Assembly (NCBI GenBank): GCA_000383295.1 | Contig: KB911066.1 | Coordinates: 477,377 to 541,376 of the forward strand | Direction: 5' to 3' | DNA from: Faecalispora sporosphaeroides DSM 1294 | GTDB lineage: Bacteria > Bacillota > Clostridia > Oscillospirales > Acutalibacteraceae | DNA: 64,000 bases | In this document: in pieces, positions 9,706-17,501 of the stretch | Position numbering within the stretch: the first letter of the stretch is position 1 | How the letters are laid out: the number at the start of each line of letters is the position of its first letter | Made by a program: the position numbers and the translations under genes | The notes under the pieces: model-generated | Seen by the model: only the letters and a program-made list of their open reading frames with translations | What the model was told of the DNA's origin: nothing | Database searches by the model: none

Positions 9706-10290
9706 TTACAGCCATTTTTTGAACTGAGCAGCGTCCTTTTTTGTATTGAGTCTTTCAAAAATCCGGCACATTTCATCCTCATCATAATACTCTCTCACTT
9801 CAAAATTCAAGAGAATTCCTTTGCTGGGAAATGAGTCAAAAAATCCCTCTGCTTTCAATTGTTCTATGTTTTGAATCAAATATTCAAAAAAATCGTCTCT
9901 GAACTGCATAAAATCTTTTGTATAGCAGCTTTCTTCATCTGAGATTGACGCCTCGTTGCGGATGATATAATCGCGGATAATTTCGTTGGACCGGGGAAAG
10001 TCATTGTCTGAAAGAGAATGGTCCTCCCATTCCTCCATATTATATTGATAATACAATTCATCGGGATCCTTACTGTTATAGGAATGACCTTCCTCCTCGA
10101 ATTCTTTCACAGTATTTCCATTAAAACAAATACAGTTGGAATTCGGATGGTTGATCGCAATATAATCCGGCACAGATATCGTGAAAATATAGGGCCTTTT
10201 TTCTTGATTCCGCGTGACAAACTGCTGGTACACAGCTTTTATTTCATTGACAAAAGCTGTTTGAAAAAGATCGAATGGAAACGGATCCAT
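9706..10290 (-). CDS. DUF4303-like hypothetical protein
   Basis: This is an acidic, soluble protein of 194 residues with AGGAGG 7 bases before the ATG. The C-terminal part (LNFEVREYYDEDEMCRIFERL followed by KKWL at the end) resembles the DUF4303 family. No catalytic residues are evident and no signal or membrane segment is present. DUF4303-type proteins are small and often found as solitary genes; some related small acidic families are immunity proteins of toxin systems, but no toxin gene is adjacent here, so that role is not claimed. The A+T-rich coding sequence differs from its G+C-richer neighbours, which hints at horizontal acquisition. Confidence 0.6.
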   Translation of the reverse strand: MDPFPFDLFQTAFVNEIKAVYQQFVTRNQEKRPYIFTISVPDYIAINHPNSNCICFNGNTVKEFEEEGHSYNSKDPDELYYQYNMEEWEDHSLSDNDFPRSNEIIRDYIIRNEASISDEESCYTKDFMQFRDDFFEYLIQNIEQLKAEGFFDSFPSKGILLNFEVREYYDEDEMCRIFERLNTKKDAAQFKKWL

Positions 10291-10708
10291 TTGCTATTCC
10301 TCCTATGTATTATGCCATCAGCATAGCATGGCAAAGGCCTCTCTTTGTTCTTTCAAAAAAATTAGAACCACATCGTTTTGTTTTTTCTGCATTAGCGAAA
10401 GAATCAACGGAAAGCTGGATGTGCGAAATCTTTCCCGGTGATCTGTTGACAAGCGCTCCGTCAGCGGGCATACTGTTAGTACATTTTGCTTCTGTTTTCC
10501 AGTCTACAAAGCGTAGGTTGCTTTGGGACCCCAGTCCCGTTATTCTGAAAAAGGAACAACTGCTGACAGCGCTTTCTCTCCCCATATCAGCCGTAAAGAG
10601 TGAGCGGCCTACATTTTACACTTTTAGAAATCGCTGTGCTGCCTTAGTGTGCTTAGAAGATGCCAGACAATATCAGCAGAATGAGAACCGGAAAGGGATT
10701 CAGAAAAT
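10291..10708. other. Intergenic region without a supported gene
   Basis: Open frames on both strands here lack ribosome sites and family resemblance. I see no terminator or tRNA. The last 70 bases presumably hold the promoter of the XRE-type gene, without a clear -35/-10 pair. Confidence 0.5.
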
Positions 10709-11320
10709 ATGACACAGTATGTGACGGGAACCACCATAAAATTCCTGCGTGAGAAAAAAGGATATACCCAGCGCCAGCTGGCCGACCTGCTGGCCGTGAG
10801 CGACAAGGCCGTTTCCAAATGGGAAACGCAGCGCGGCCTGCCGGACATCTCTCTTCTGGAGCCGCTGGCAAAAGCGCTCGGAGTCTCCGTCGCGGAGCTT
10901 TTGTCGGGGGAACAGGTGATCAACAGCAACCGCTCCGGCAATATGCTGCGCACCTGCATTTACGTCTGCCCGGTATGCGGGAACGTGATCCAATCGCTTG
11001 GCCAGGGCTCGTTCACCTGCTGCGGCATCACTCTGCCGGTGCAGGAGGCGGAGGAGGCCGACGAGGCGCACGGCGTCTGCGTGCAGCAGGTAGAGAACGA
11101 GTACTATGTTACGCTGAGGCACCCGATGGAAAAGGATCACTATATTTCGTTCCTCGCCCTGATCTCACCGGATCAGATTCAGATGAAAAAGCTGTACCCG
11201 GAGCAGAATCCCGAGGCTCGCTTTGCGATCTCCGGTGCGGGAACGCTGTATGCTTACTGCAACCAGCACGGCCTATTCCGGGTGAGTGCCAGCCCAAGAA
11301 GGAGCGTGTCACCGAAATGA
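10709..11320 (+). CDS. XRE-type DNA-binding domain fused to a desulfoferrodoxin-like module
   Basis: The 203-residue protein has an N-terminal lambda-repressor-like HTH (about 7-66, GYTQRQLADLLAVSDKAVSKWE). The C-terminal part resembles desulfoferrodoxin (superoxide reductase). Cys87, Cys90 and the Cys104-Cys105 pair look like a desulforedoxin-type iron centre. His121, His138 (HPM), His144 (HYI), Cys184 and His187 (YCNQHG) match the four His and one Cys of the superoxide-reductase iron site. The product is therefore probably an iron- or redox-sensing regulator, or a DNA-tethered superoxide reductase; which one is unknown. The ATG lies downstream of AAAGGGA. No obvious target gene is adjacent, so it may be autoregulated. 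Confidence 0.85.
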   Translation: MTQYVTGTTIKFLREKKGYTQRQLADLLAVSDKAVSKWETQRGLPDISLLEPLAKALGVSVAELLSGEQVINSNRSGNMLRTCIYVCPVCGNVIQSLGQGSFTCCGITLPVQEAEEADEAHGVCVQQVENEYYVTLRHPMEKDHYISFLALISPDQIQMKKLYPEQNPEARFAISGAGTLYAYCNQHGLFRVSASPRRSVSPK

Positions 11321-11650
11321 CGTTTTTTGTTTTTCTTTCGGTGGAAAACGCGCCGGCGCGCGATGATCCGGCCATGCAGGCCGGGCCGGGCGATTTGACC
11401 GGAACCGCGCGGGCCCATTTTTCGGTGCCGACGTAAAAGTGTGGGATTTCGACCTGGCGCGGCAAACAGCTTTGAGGAATTTCTTCTTGACGGCCTGCGG
11501 AGTGCAATTATATCCTGACCCTGCGCGGTACGGAGCGGAGCATTCCGCGGCAGAGCCTTTTTTTGACGCAGCGCGGTTCCACACGGCATTCCCAAGCATT
11601 CCGAATCGGGCCGCGCCTGCGCAAAAACGGAAAAAATCCATATTCCACTC
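11321..11650. other. Intergenic region before the rpsD promoter
   Basis: About 330 bases with no supported gene. A weak inverted repeat (CACCGAAA ... TTTCGGTG) at 11311-11342 just after the XRE gene, with T-rich sequence in the loop, could reduce read-through. Nothing else is recognised. Confidence 0.4.
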
Positions 11651-11679
11651 TTGCCAACGGAATTGGAATCTGCTATAAT
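11651..11679 (+). promoter_or_regulatory. Strong promoter of rpsD
   Basis: TTGCCA and TATAAT are 17 bases apart, and the -10 is extended (TGCTATAAT). Transcription would start near 11686, about 150 bases before rpsD. Confidence 0.85.
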
Positions 11680-11685
11680 GCTTTT

Positions 11686-11835
11686 GTTAGTTTTTTCTAA
11701 CACAATTGTTCTGCGCGTTTCCATGGAAACGCGCCCACTGTAACAGCTATTTGCGGCGGGGATCACCGCCCCGAGGTTAGCTAGCGCTAACATCCAGACT
11801 GCAAAATCAGAAACGAATAAAGGAGACAGACAGGA
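11686..11835 (+). promoter_or_regulatory. Structured leader of rpsD, candidate S4 autoregulatory RNA
   Basis: The 150-base leader holds four stems: GTTAG/CTAAC around 11686-11701, a perfect 11-bp hairpin GCGCGTTTCCA/TGGAAACGCGC (11713-11734), a GC-rich stem at 11753-11773 with two alternative pairings, and GTTAGC/GCTAAC (11776-11791). AGGAG lies at 11820. Firmicute rpsD genes are known to be autoregulated by S4 binding to their leader. That this RNA does so is inference; I did not verify it against the known consensus. Confidence 0.5.
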
Positions 11836-12429
11836 ATGGCAACAAGAAGAGGCCCTCGTTTTAAGGAATGCCGCCGGTTGGGGGTGAATGTTTGCGGGCA
11901 CCCCAAGGCCATGAACCGCGCGGGCGCACCGGCATTCAACAAGAGAAGAAAAGTTTCGGAATACAGCATGCAGCTGACCGAAAAACAGAAGGTAAAGGCG
12001 TATTACGGCATTCTGGAAAAGCAGATGGCGCGTTATTACCGCGCGGCGGAAAGATCCAAAGGCAAAACCGGCGACGTTCTGCTGCAAAAGCTTGAGTGCC
12101 GCCTGGATAACATGGTATACCGAATCGGGTTTGCCAATTCCATTCGTCTGGCCCGCCAGCAGGTGACGCACGGCCACATTCTGGTGAACGGCAAAAAGCT
12201 TTCGATCCCTTCCTACGCGATTCGGCCGGGGGATGTGATTACCCTGCGCGAAAAATCCAGAAGCAACGAGCTGTTCCGCACGAATTTTCTGGAGGGAAAG
12301 GGCTTTGCGGTTCCCTATCTGGAGCGTGATTTCAACGCCTTCAGCGGCACGCTGACCCGTTTGCCCAACCGCGAGGAAATCCCGGTGGAAGTCAACGATC
12401 AGCTGGTCGTTGAATACTATTCGAGGTAA
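11836..12429 (+). CDS. rpsD: 30S ribosomal protein S4
   Basis: The 197-residue protein is S4, a primary 16S rRNA-binding protein that nucleates 30S assembly and is part of the decoding-site fidelity machinery. The N-terminal domain begins [16 protein letters not shown] with two cysteines ([10 protein letters not shown]). The S4 RNA-binding domain is at about 88-150 ([20 protein letters not shown], then [18 protein letters not shown]). As in Bacillus, the gene stands alone outside the large ribosomal operons, with its own strong promoter and a structured leader. An unknown gene follows 5 bases after the stop and is probably co-transcribed. Confidence 0.97.
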   Translation: MATRRGPRFKECRRLGVNVCGHPKAMNRAGAPAFNKRRKVSEYSMQLTEKQKVKAYYGILEKQMARYYRAAERSKGKTGDVLLQKLECRLDNMVYRIGFANSIRLARQQVTHGHILVNGKKLSIPSYAIRPGDVITLREKSRSNELFRTNFLEGKGFAVPYLERDFNAFSGTLTRLPNREEIPVEVNDQLVVEYYSR

Positions 12430-12434
12430 CCGCC

Positions 12435-13094
12435 ATGCGCAGCCCGGCCTGTAAATACCAGCAGCCCGGCTTCTGGGAGTGGACCCTCGGGAAGCAGGAT
12501 GTGTGGAACGACCTGTTTGTGCCGCCGGAGCAGCTCCGGCAGCCCGTTTTCGTCAACGCCTGCGTGGCGGACGAACGCCGTTTTCTGCTCGACAGCAACT
12601 GGGCCTGCTACCCGGACACCGAATCCGTATTGGGCTTTGTGCAGTATATTTTTCTTCCCACCGTGTTTTACTATGTGCTTCACCCCGAAAACGATCGTCT
12701 GATGGTTCCGATTCAGTCCACCGCAGAGCTTTTGGAGATGGTTCAAAAAACCGATTCCCCCCATCGCCTTGCGATGAGCGGCTTTGTTTTCGAGCTGAGC
12801 GCCGTATGGCAGCACACCGGGGAACAGCGCGAAAATGCCCTGCGCCGCTTTTGCAGCCGATTTAACCGATACTGGCAGCGCGAGGATTTTCAACTCAGCC
12901 TGCATATTTTCTCTCACGCGGAAGAAGTGGCTTCTCATTTAAAGGAGCTGGTCTGGTGCGAAGAGCTGTTCGAGGAAGAGTTCGGGTATTCGTACGCCCA
13001 GCTGGATGAACTGTGCACCCGGTTTACAACAGAGCCGTTCGCGAAGCATCTGCTGCTGAATTGGCTAAACACCCGGGTCGGCAGTCTTACTTAA
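12435..13094 (+). CDS. Hypothetical protein in the rpsD unit
   Basis: This is a soluble, aromatic-rich protein of 219 residues that I cannot place in a family. It begins MRSPACKYQQPGFWEW and has several Trp-, Tyr- and Phe-rich stretches (FLPTVFYYVLHPEND, ELSAVWQHTGEQ). No signal peptide, membrane segment or nucleotide-binding motif is visible. The ATG is 5 bases after the rpsD stop, with no strong ribosome site, so translation may depend on coupling to rpsD. A strong terminator follows. Codon use looks like that of the neighbours. Confidence 0.7.
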   Translation: MRSPACKYQQPGFWEWTLGKQDVWNDLFVPPEQLRQPVFVNACVADERRFLLDSNWACYPDTESVLGFVQYIFLPTVFYYVLHPENDRLMVPIQSTAELLEMVQKTDSPHRLAMSGFVFELSAVWQHTGEQRENALRRFCSRFNRYWQREDFQLSLHIFSHAEEVASHLKELVWCEELFEEEFGYSYAQLDELCTRFTTEPFAKHLLLNWLNTRVGSLT

Positions 13095-13130
13095 ATTCGC
13101 AATCATCTTAATTTTCGATAAAAAGCTGAA

Positions 13131-13168
13131 AAACATCGCCCGGCAGAGCAATCTGCCGGGCGATGTTT
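13131..13168 (+). terminator. Terminator of the rpsD unit
   Basis: A perfect 17-bp stem (AAACATCGCCCGGCAGA) with a GCAA tetraloop, followed by TGTTTCG. It begins 36 bases after the upstream stop codon. Confidence 0.9.
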
Positions 13169-13246
13169 TGTTTCGGGAACGCAAAAGAATTAGGTGCTTC
13201 ACTTTTTGTTTGAGCCAGTGAAAAGCATCCAGCGTCAAGTATCCTG

Positions 13247-13480
13247 CTAGTTCAAAGCTGGAATAAGCAAGCTGTTTCCGCTGCGCGGATTCAAGTCCGC
13301 ATTTTTTTCCCGCCGCTTCCACAACCAACGCCAGGCAGCATCCAGAAATGTTACCAAAATCACGGCAAACACGATTACAGCAACAGACTGGTTGTCAATC
13401 CAATCCATCCATCGCAAAAGTCCCAGAACCAGTGCTGTCCATACAACGGAACTGAAAAAACCAATTACCCTTACCTTCAT
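13247..13480 (-). CDS. Small two-helix membrane protein of unknown function
   Basis: The 77-residue product starts at ATG 13480, 9 bases after GGGAGGG; the frame is open a little further upstream. Two hydrophobic segments are visible, one from about residue 4 to 21 and one from about 31 to 48, followed by an Arg/Lys-rich stretch (WRWLWKRREKN) that would face the cytoplasm. No family is recognised. It is a single gene between the rpsD terminator and the guanidinium exporter. Confidence 0.55.
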   Translation of the reverse strand: MKVRVIGFFSSVVWTALVLGLLRWMDWIDNQSVAVIVFAVILVTFLDAAWRWLWKRREKNADLNPRSGNSLLIPALN

Positions 13481-13689
13481 CAGCAGCAGCCCTCCCGAAA
13501 AGATTTCAAACAATTGGTACCTCAATTACCTATAAGTCTCCGGTCATTCCGCCCACGCAGTAAAATAATAGTATAATTATAATAATAAGTAAAAGCCGAT
13601 TTATTCCGAATAAGAAATATAGATAGTGTTATTCAAAATTGAGAGAATCGCACCGCCAACAGGTAACTTCCATCGCGGTTCTGAATTGG

Positions 13690-14010
13690 TTAAGAGGGTG
13701 ACAATACCTTCAGCCCCACTACCCCGCCGATGATCATCAAGACGCACAGCACCTGCGGCAGCGTGATCGCCTCCCGAAACCAGAAGATGCTGAAAAACAG
13801 CGTTCCGGCCGTGCCGATTCCCGTCCAAATGGCATAGGAGGTTCCAATCGGCAGTTCTTTCAGTGACAGCGACAAAAAATACATGCTGGCGATCAGCCCC
13901 ACAACCGTTACCGCACTGGGGACGAGTTTGCTGAAGTTTTCAGACATCTTCAGCCCAACCGCCCAAACCACCTCGAATAATCCCGCAATCAGCAAAAAAA
14001 TCCATTGCAT
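13690..14010 (-). CDS. gdx: Guanidinium exporter of the SMR family (Gdx/SugE type)
   Basis: The 106-residue protein is a four-helix small multidrug resistance transporter. It starts MQWIFLLIAGLFEVVWAVGLK with the conserved proton- and substrate-coupling Glu13. The segments SFKELP-like (SLKELPIGTSYAIWTGIG) and the closing GGVVGLKVLSPS match the SugE/Gdx subgroup, whose members exchange guanidinium for protons across the inner membrane, rather than the EmrE/Qac group. The start ATG follows AAGGAGCTGTAGTAAA. Control by a guanidine-I riboswitch directly upstream makes the substrate assignment strong. Confidence 0.93.
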   Translation of the reverse strand: MQWIFLLIAGLFEVVWAVGLKMSENFSKLVPSAVTVVGLIASMYFLSLSLKELPIGTSYAIWTGIGTAGTLFFSIFWFREAITLPQVLCVLMIIGGVVGLKVLSPS

Positions 14011-14040
14011 TTTACTACAGCTCCTTCCTAAATTTTCACA

Positions 14041-14155
14041 GAAAAAGGCCTGGAAAATCTGAAAGACCTCCCAGGCTTTTATCCTTCCGTGAGCACAGTA
14101 TTCTGTGTGTTTTATCTTGGTCCAGCCCGGCAAACACCGCGGAACCCTATAAAAC
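14041..14155 (-). promoter_or_regulatory. Guanidine-I (ykkC) riboswitch with terminator
   Basis: The minus-strand leader carries the conserved ykkC blocks in order: TAGGGTTCCG (14149-14140), CTGGACCAAGA, an ACACACA arm, and ACGGAAGGATAAAAGCCTGGGAGG (its core at 14090-14067). The last block overlaps a terminator whose stem pairs GCCTGG with CCAGGC (14076-14048) and ends in CCTTTTT. Guanidine-I riboswitches are ON switches: bound guanidinium sequesters the GCCTGGGAG strand and lets transcription continue into the exporter. Confidence 0.93.
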
Positions 14156-14163
14156 TTTATTTT

Positions 14164-14192
14164 AGTATACCAAAAAGAATAGCAAATGTCAA
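14164..14192 (-). promoter_or_regulatory. Promoter of the guanidine riboswitch-gdx transcript
   Basis: TTGACA and TATACT on the minus strand are separated by 17 bases. The -35 begins 4 bases beyond the coaX stop codon. Confidence 0.85.
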
Positions 14193-14195
14193 ATA

Positions 14196-14966
14196 TTATA
14201 CCGGCTGGTTTTTTTCGTACAGCATCCGCAGGCCCTCCAGCAGCAGGTTGCAGCTGTAAATGATCTCGCGCCGGCAATAGGTAACGATATCGCGCGACAG
14301 CCCGCCGGTGGCAATCACCTTGCACTTTGCACCCAGCTCTTCCTCAATGCGGTCGCACATGCCGTCCACCATCGAGGCCTGTCCGTAAATCAGGCCGGAG
14401 CGCATGCAGTCCACCGTATTGGCACCGATCACTTTATCCGGCGCTTCCATACTGATGGCCGGCAGCTGGGCCGTGCGGGAGGTAAGCGCCTCCATGCTGA
14501 TGCCCGCGCCGGGAATAACGCAGCCGCCCAGCATGCTGCCGTTTTCGTCGATCACAGAAACCGTTGTGGCCGTGCCCATGTCCCAAATGATGCAGGGGCC
14601 GCCGTACAGCTCAATTGCCGCCACACAGCCCGCCACCAGATCCGCGCCCAGCGCTTCCGGCGGGTTCAGGCGCACATCCAGCCCTGTCACGGTTTTTTCC
14701 CCCACGACAACGGGCTCTATTTTGGCCAGCTTTCGGATGGCACGGGTAATATAGGTCGTTACCGGCGGCACCACCGAGCCGATGATCGCCCCGGTAACAT
14801 CCGTCACCTTGATTCCGTAAATATCCAGGATATCGCGCAGCTCGATTGCGTACTGATCCTCCATTCGGGAACGGTCCGTCGCCATTCGGGATACAAATCG
14901 AAGCTTCTTCCCCTCGTAACCACCGATCGTAATATTCGTATTGCCGACATCCAGCGTTAAGAGCAT
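14196..14966 (-). CDS. coaX: Type III pantothenate kinase
   Basis: CoaX phosphorylates pantothenate in the first step of coenzyme A synthesis. The 256-residue protein has the ASKHA-fold motifs of the type III enzyme: the phosphate loop LTLDVGNTNI at the N-terminus, NPPEALGADLVAG near residue 107, WDMGTATTVSVID near residue 129, and GGCVIPGAGISMEAL. Type III enzymes need a monovalent cation and are not feedback-inhibited by CoA. GGGGGAGG precedes the ATG. The gene is monocistronic here. Confidence 0.95.
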   Translation of the reverse strand: MLLTLDVGNTNITIGGYEGKKLRFVSRMATDRSRMEDQYAIELRDILDIYGIKVTDVTGAIIGSVVPPVTTYITRAIRKLAKIEPVVVGEKTVTGLDVRLNPPEALGADLVAGCVAAIELYGGPCIIWDMGTATTVSVIDENGSMLGGCVIPGAGISMEALTSRTAQLPAISMEAPDKVIGANTVDCMRSGLIYGQASMVDGMCDRIEEELGAKCKVIATGGLSRDIVTYCRREIIYSCNLLLEGLRMLYEKNQPV

Positions 14967-14999
14967 AAGTGCATCCTCCCCCGATTTTTCACGAAGGTT

Positions 15000-15028
15000 A
15001 TTATACCCAAATTAGACTGAATACGCAA
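15000..15028 (-). promoter_or_regulatory. Promoter of coaX
   Basis: TTGCGT and TATAAT on the minus strand are separated by 17 bases, about 30 bases before the coaX start. Confidence 0.75.
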
Positions 15029-15347
15029 TACCTAAAACTGCTCTCATTCGGCATTCCCGCTGTTTTTTTCTAAAAAAGCCGCTCTTATTTTCCGTATATT
15101 CCTTGCCAGAATCAAAACCGTTTCAAAGGAGCGTGATTTTGGAAAACAGGCCCCTCCCCGCACCGATTTTATTCCGTCGAACTGTATATTTATTAATGGC
15201 CCCGAAGCGGGAATATTCCTCTGCTAAAGGAAAAGCGACTGGTTTATCTGCTCCCGCAATAAAAGCCCCGCGCTGTTCACGGCGACAGGCTGCCGGCGGC
15301 TGAGAGAGCCCCGGGACCCGGGAGCGGCATATTCCCCGCCGCTCCCG
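15029..15347. other. Intergenic region between spmB and coaX
   Basis: No gene is supported. Immediately after the spmB stop codon lies a perfect 10-bp GC-rich hairpin (CGGGAGCGGC/GCCGCTCCCG, 15319-15347), followed by a second GC-rich palindrome (CCCGGGACCCGGG). There is no T-run, so it may be a weak or factor-dependent terminator. The rest shows nothing recognisable. Confidence 0.5.
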
Positions 15348-15869
15348 TCAAAGGAAAAGAAGGCGAACCGCCCACACCGAAGCAATGTACCCCACCAAAT
15401 CGGCCGTGAGGGCTGCGGGGATGGTGTGGCGGGTCTTTTTGATTCCCACCGCGCCGAAATACACGGCAATCGCGTAGAAGGTGGTTTCGGTTGAACCGTT
15501 CATCACAGACGCCACGCGCCCGACAAAGCTGTCCGGCCCGTAATCACGGAACAGCTGCAGCAGCAGCGCGTTTGACCCGCTGCCGGAAACGGGGCGCATG
15601 AGCGCCAGCGGCATCACCTCAGGCGGCAGGCCGAGCGCCAGTGCCGCAGGCCGAAGAAAGGACGACACCAGATCCAGCGCGCCGGACGCACTGAGCATGT
15701 TTACCGCCAAAATCAGTCCGACCAGAGACGGCAGAATATCAAAGCATGAAACCGCGCCCTCCCTGGCCCCGCTGACAAAAACGTCGAACACCGGCACCTT
15801 CCGAAGGAAGCCGAAAATAAGAATAAAAAAAATCGTGGCCGGTACCACCACGCTCCCCAGATCAGCCAA
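15348..15869 (-). CDS. spmB: Spore maturation protein B
   Basis: SpmB is a membrane protein of the nucleoside-recognition (Gate domain) group; in Bacillus subtilis spmA and spmB are needed for normal dehydration of the spore core. The protein contains FGFLRKVPVFDVFVSGAREG near the N-terminus, then hydrophobic helices, and the conserved RPVSGSGSNALLLQ and MNGSTETTFYAIAVYFG motifs. The frame extends upstream into spmA, but the TTG at 15869, preceded by AAAGGCGGG, gives 173 residues, close to the family length. It overlaps spmA by 8 bases, indicating coupling. Confidence 0.9.
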   Translation of the reverse strand: MADLGSVVVPATIFFILIFGFLRKVPVFDVFVSGAREGAVSCFDILPSLVGLILAVNMLSASGALDLVSSFLRPAALALGLPPEVMPLALMRPVSGSGSNALLLQLFRDYGPDSFVGRVASVMNGSTETTFYAIAVYFGAVGIKKTRHTIPAALTADLVGYIASVWAVRLLFL

Positions 15870-16449
15870 GCCTGTCGTCCCGCCTTTCCAGCAGTTTTGC
15901 GGCCAAAATCCCCAGCCCCAGCGCCACAATGGAAGCAAGCCATACGGCCGGCACTATGTCAAAGGGCTGAGCGGAACCGTACTGCGCCCGCAGCGTTCCC
16001 ATAAAGGTGGGCACCAGCTGAATCGACGCCGTATTGATGACCACAAACATCACCATATTGTTGTCGGCCTCCGCCGGGCGCTTGCTGATGCGGCTCATCT
16101 CTTTCATGGCCGCAATTCCCAGCGGCGTGGCTGCGTTTCCCAGCCCCAGCAGGTTGGCTGTTATGTTCATGCAGATCGCCCTCATGGCGGCGCTGTCTTT
16201 GGGGTACTTGGGGAACAGCAGTCTCATCACGGGGTAAAACATCCGGCTGAGCAGCTTTGTCAGCCCTCCCGCATCTGCAATTTTCATCAGACCCGTCCAT
16301 ACGCACATCATACCCAGCAGAACAATCACCAGCTGAACCGCGCTTGCCGCGCCGGAGAGCACCGCGTCGGAAAGCTCCGGCAGCCGCCCGGTCAGCAAAG
16401 CGCAGATGCAACTGAACAGAATCATGCCGGCCCAAATGTAATTCATCAT
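15862..16449 (-). CDS. spmA: Spore maturation protein A
   Basis: SpmA is the partner of SpmB, a multi-helix membrane protein of 195 residues. It shows the Gate-domain pattern with MCVWTGLMKIADAGGLTKLLS, the asparagine-rich ICMNITANLLGLGNAATPLG motif and NMVMFVVINTASIQLVP. It is first gene of the spmAB unit and implies that the organism forms, or descends from a lineage that forms, endospores. Two adjacent ATG codons follow GGGTGAAG; I use the first. Homologues also occur in some non-sporulating bacteria. Confidence 0.92.
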   Translation of the reverse strand: MMNYIWAGMILFSCICALLTGRLPELSDAVLSGAASAVQLVIVLLGMMCVWTGLMKIADAGGLTKLLSRMFYPVMRLLFPKYPKDSAAMRAICMNITANLLGLGNAATPLGIAAMKEMSRISKRPAEADNNMVMFVVINTASIQLVPTFMGTLRAQYGSAQPFDIVPAVWLASIVALGLGILAAKLLERRDDRLG

Positions 16450-16598
16450 ATTTCTTCACCCGTACATACATATGTAGCAGCGCTCTGTTCCATACCCAAA
16501 GCATTTTGATAGATAAAACAGGAATCAAAGTCAAGAAAATAAGTTTATTTGTACAAATACATACTGTAAAAATTAAAGATTTATTCACTGTTTGTTGA

Positions 16599-16627
16599 TT
16601 GACACAAATGCCAAAAAAAGGTATTAT
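16599..16627 (+). promoter_or_regulatory. Promoter of the AbrB-type regulator
   Basis: TTGACA and TATTAT are separated by 17 bases, about 90 bases before the gene. The leader contains a short tandem ATTGGT repeat at 16688-16708. Confidence 0.8.
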
Positions 16628-16716
16628 TAACACGCAATATCAATTTATCGGGAATACAGCTTTGTTTTTGGCAATGGCATTGGTATTGGTATTGGTTATG
16701 ATTAGGAGGAACCATC

Positions 16717-16977
16717 ATGAAATCTACGGGGATTGTTCGGCCGGTCGATATGTTCGGGCGTATCGTACTGCCAAAAGAGCTTAGATCCACTCTCAACATC
16801 ACAGAAAAAGATTCTTTGGAAATTTTTGTGGAAGATTCTGCGATTATTCTGAAGAAATACCAACCTTCCTGTATTTTCTGCGGGAGCATGGATCGCATTT
16901 CAAAGTACAAAGACCACAACGTATGCCACAAATGTATGGAACGGTTAGCAAAGCGGCTTGAAGAAGAATCTGATTGA
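16717..16977 (+). CDS. AbrB-family transition-state regulator with C-terminal zinc-binding motif
   Basis: The 86-residue protein starts with the AbrB swapped-hairpin DNA-binding domain (MKSTGIVRPVDMFGRIVLPKEL, then STLNITEKDSLEIFVED). The C-terminal half has CIFCGS and VCHKCMERL, a four-cysteine zinc-ribbon-like arrangement that is common in clostridial AbrB proteins. Such proteins bind flexible A+T-rich DNA as dimers or tetramers and repress post-exponential genes. AGGAGG lies 6 bases before the ATG. It has its own promoter and terminator, between spmA and a manganese-exporter gene. Confidence 0.92.
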   Translation: MKSTGIVRPVDMFGRIVLPKELRSTLNITEKDSLEIFVEDSAIILKKYQPSCIFCGSMDRISKYKDHNVCHKCMERLAKRLEEESD

Positions 16978-17010
16978 GCACACCCGTTCGTTACGGCAGT
17001 TTTTCAGAAA

Positions 17011-17045
17011 AATCCTCCGGTGTTCTTCATTGGGAGGTTTTTTTT
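17011..17045 (+). terminator. Terminator of the AbrB-type gene
   Basis: An AATCCTCC stem pairs with GGGAGGTT and is followed by a run of eight or more T, about 35 bases after the stop codon. Confidence 0.8.
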
Positions 17046-17243
17046 GAACCCCAGCCTGTTTTCGCAGAGGCACAGCAAACGGTAAGCCTGACGCCGGACG
17101 TATTCCTCGCCGTCCCTCTGCCGAAGGGTACAAACCCTTTGGCATTCCGGGCAAGGGGACAGATGCCCTCACGGCCGTCTGCCGACCCATGGGGTTCTGC
17201 CAATGCGCATTTGTCCGTATTTCCTTCACTTGGAATGATTTAC

Positions 17244-17272
17244 TTGACTTTTCCGCCTGCGCACAGTATAAT
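17244..17272 (+). promoter_or_regulatory. Promoter of the manganese riboswitch transcript
   Basis: TTGACT and TATAAT are separated by 17 bases, just before the yybP-ykoY element. Confidence 0.88.
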
Positions 17273-17285
17273 AAGGCCACAATTG

Positions 17286-17472
17286 AAAACTCATGAGGGA
17301 GTAGTTTGCATACCTGTTGTATGCGGCAAGTCAACATAATGACTTTATCCGGTCTGGCTTGCCTTAATGAACGAGACTCATGTATACCTTTACCGGCTAT
17401 ACATGTGTTCTCAGTGTTTCGATGAACCCACCCAAGTATGGCTGTACAGCTATACTTGGGTTTTTCTTTTGT
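17286..17472 (+). promoter_or_regulatory. yybP-ykoY manganese riboswitch with terminator
   Basis: The leader shows conserved yybP-ykoY features: GAGGGAGTAG near 17294, AAGTCAACATAATGAC, a CCGG arm, GCCTTAATGAACGAGAC, and TACCTTTACCGGC near 17386. A strong terminator (CCCAAGTA ... TACTTGGG, then TTTTTCTTTT, 17431-17472) follows. These riboswitches bind Mn2+ and turn expression on. Location before a UPF0016 transporter fits the known regulon. Confidence 0.92.
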
Positions 17473-17501
17473 CATTTTTAATTACAAACGGAGGAAGTAG
17501 A

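Noticed and set aside
10310-10585. A 91-codon minus-strand frame in the region before the XRE gene
   Set aside because: No ribosome site or recognised domain; kept as intergenic.
16688-16708. Short tandem ATTGGT repeats before the AbrB-type gene
   Set aside because: Only about three copies in a leader; too short to be a CRISPR or satellite array.
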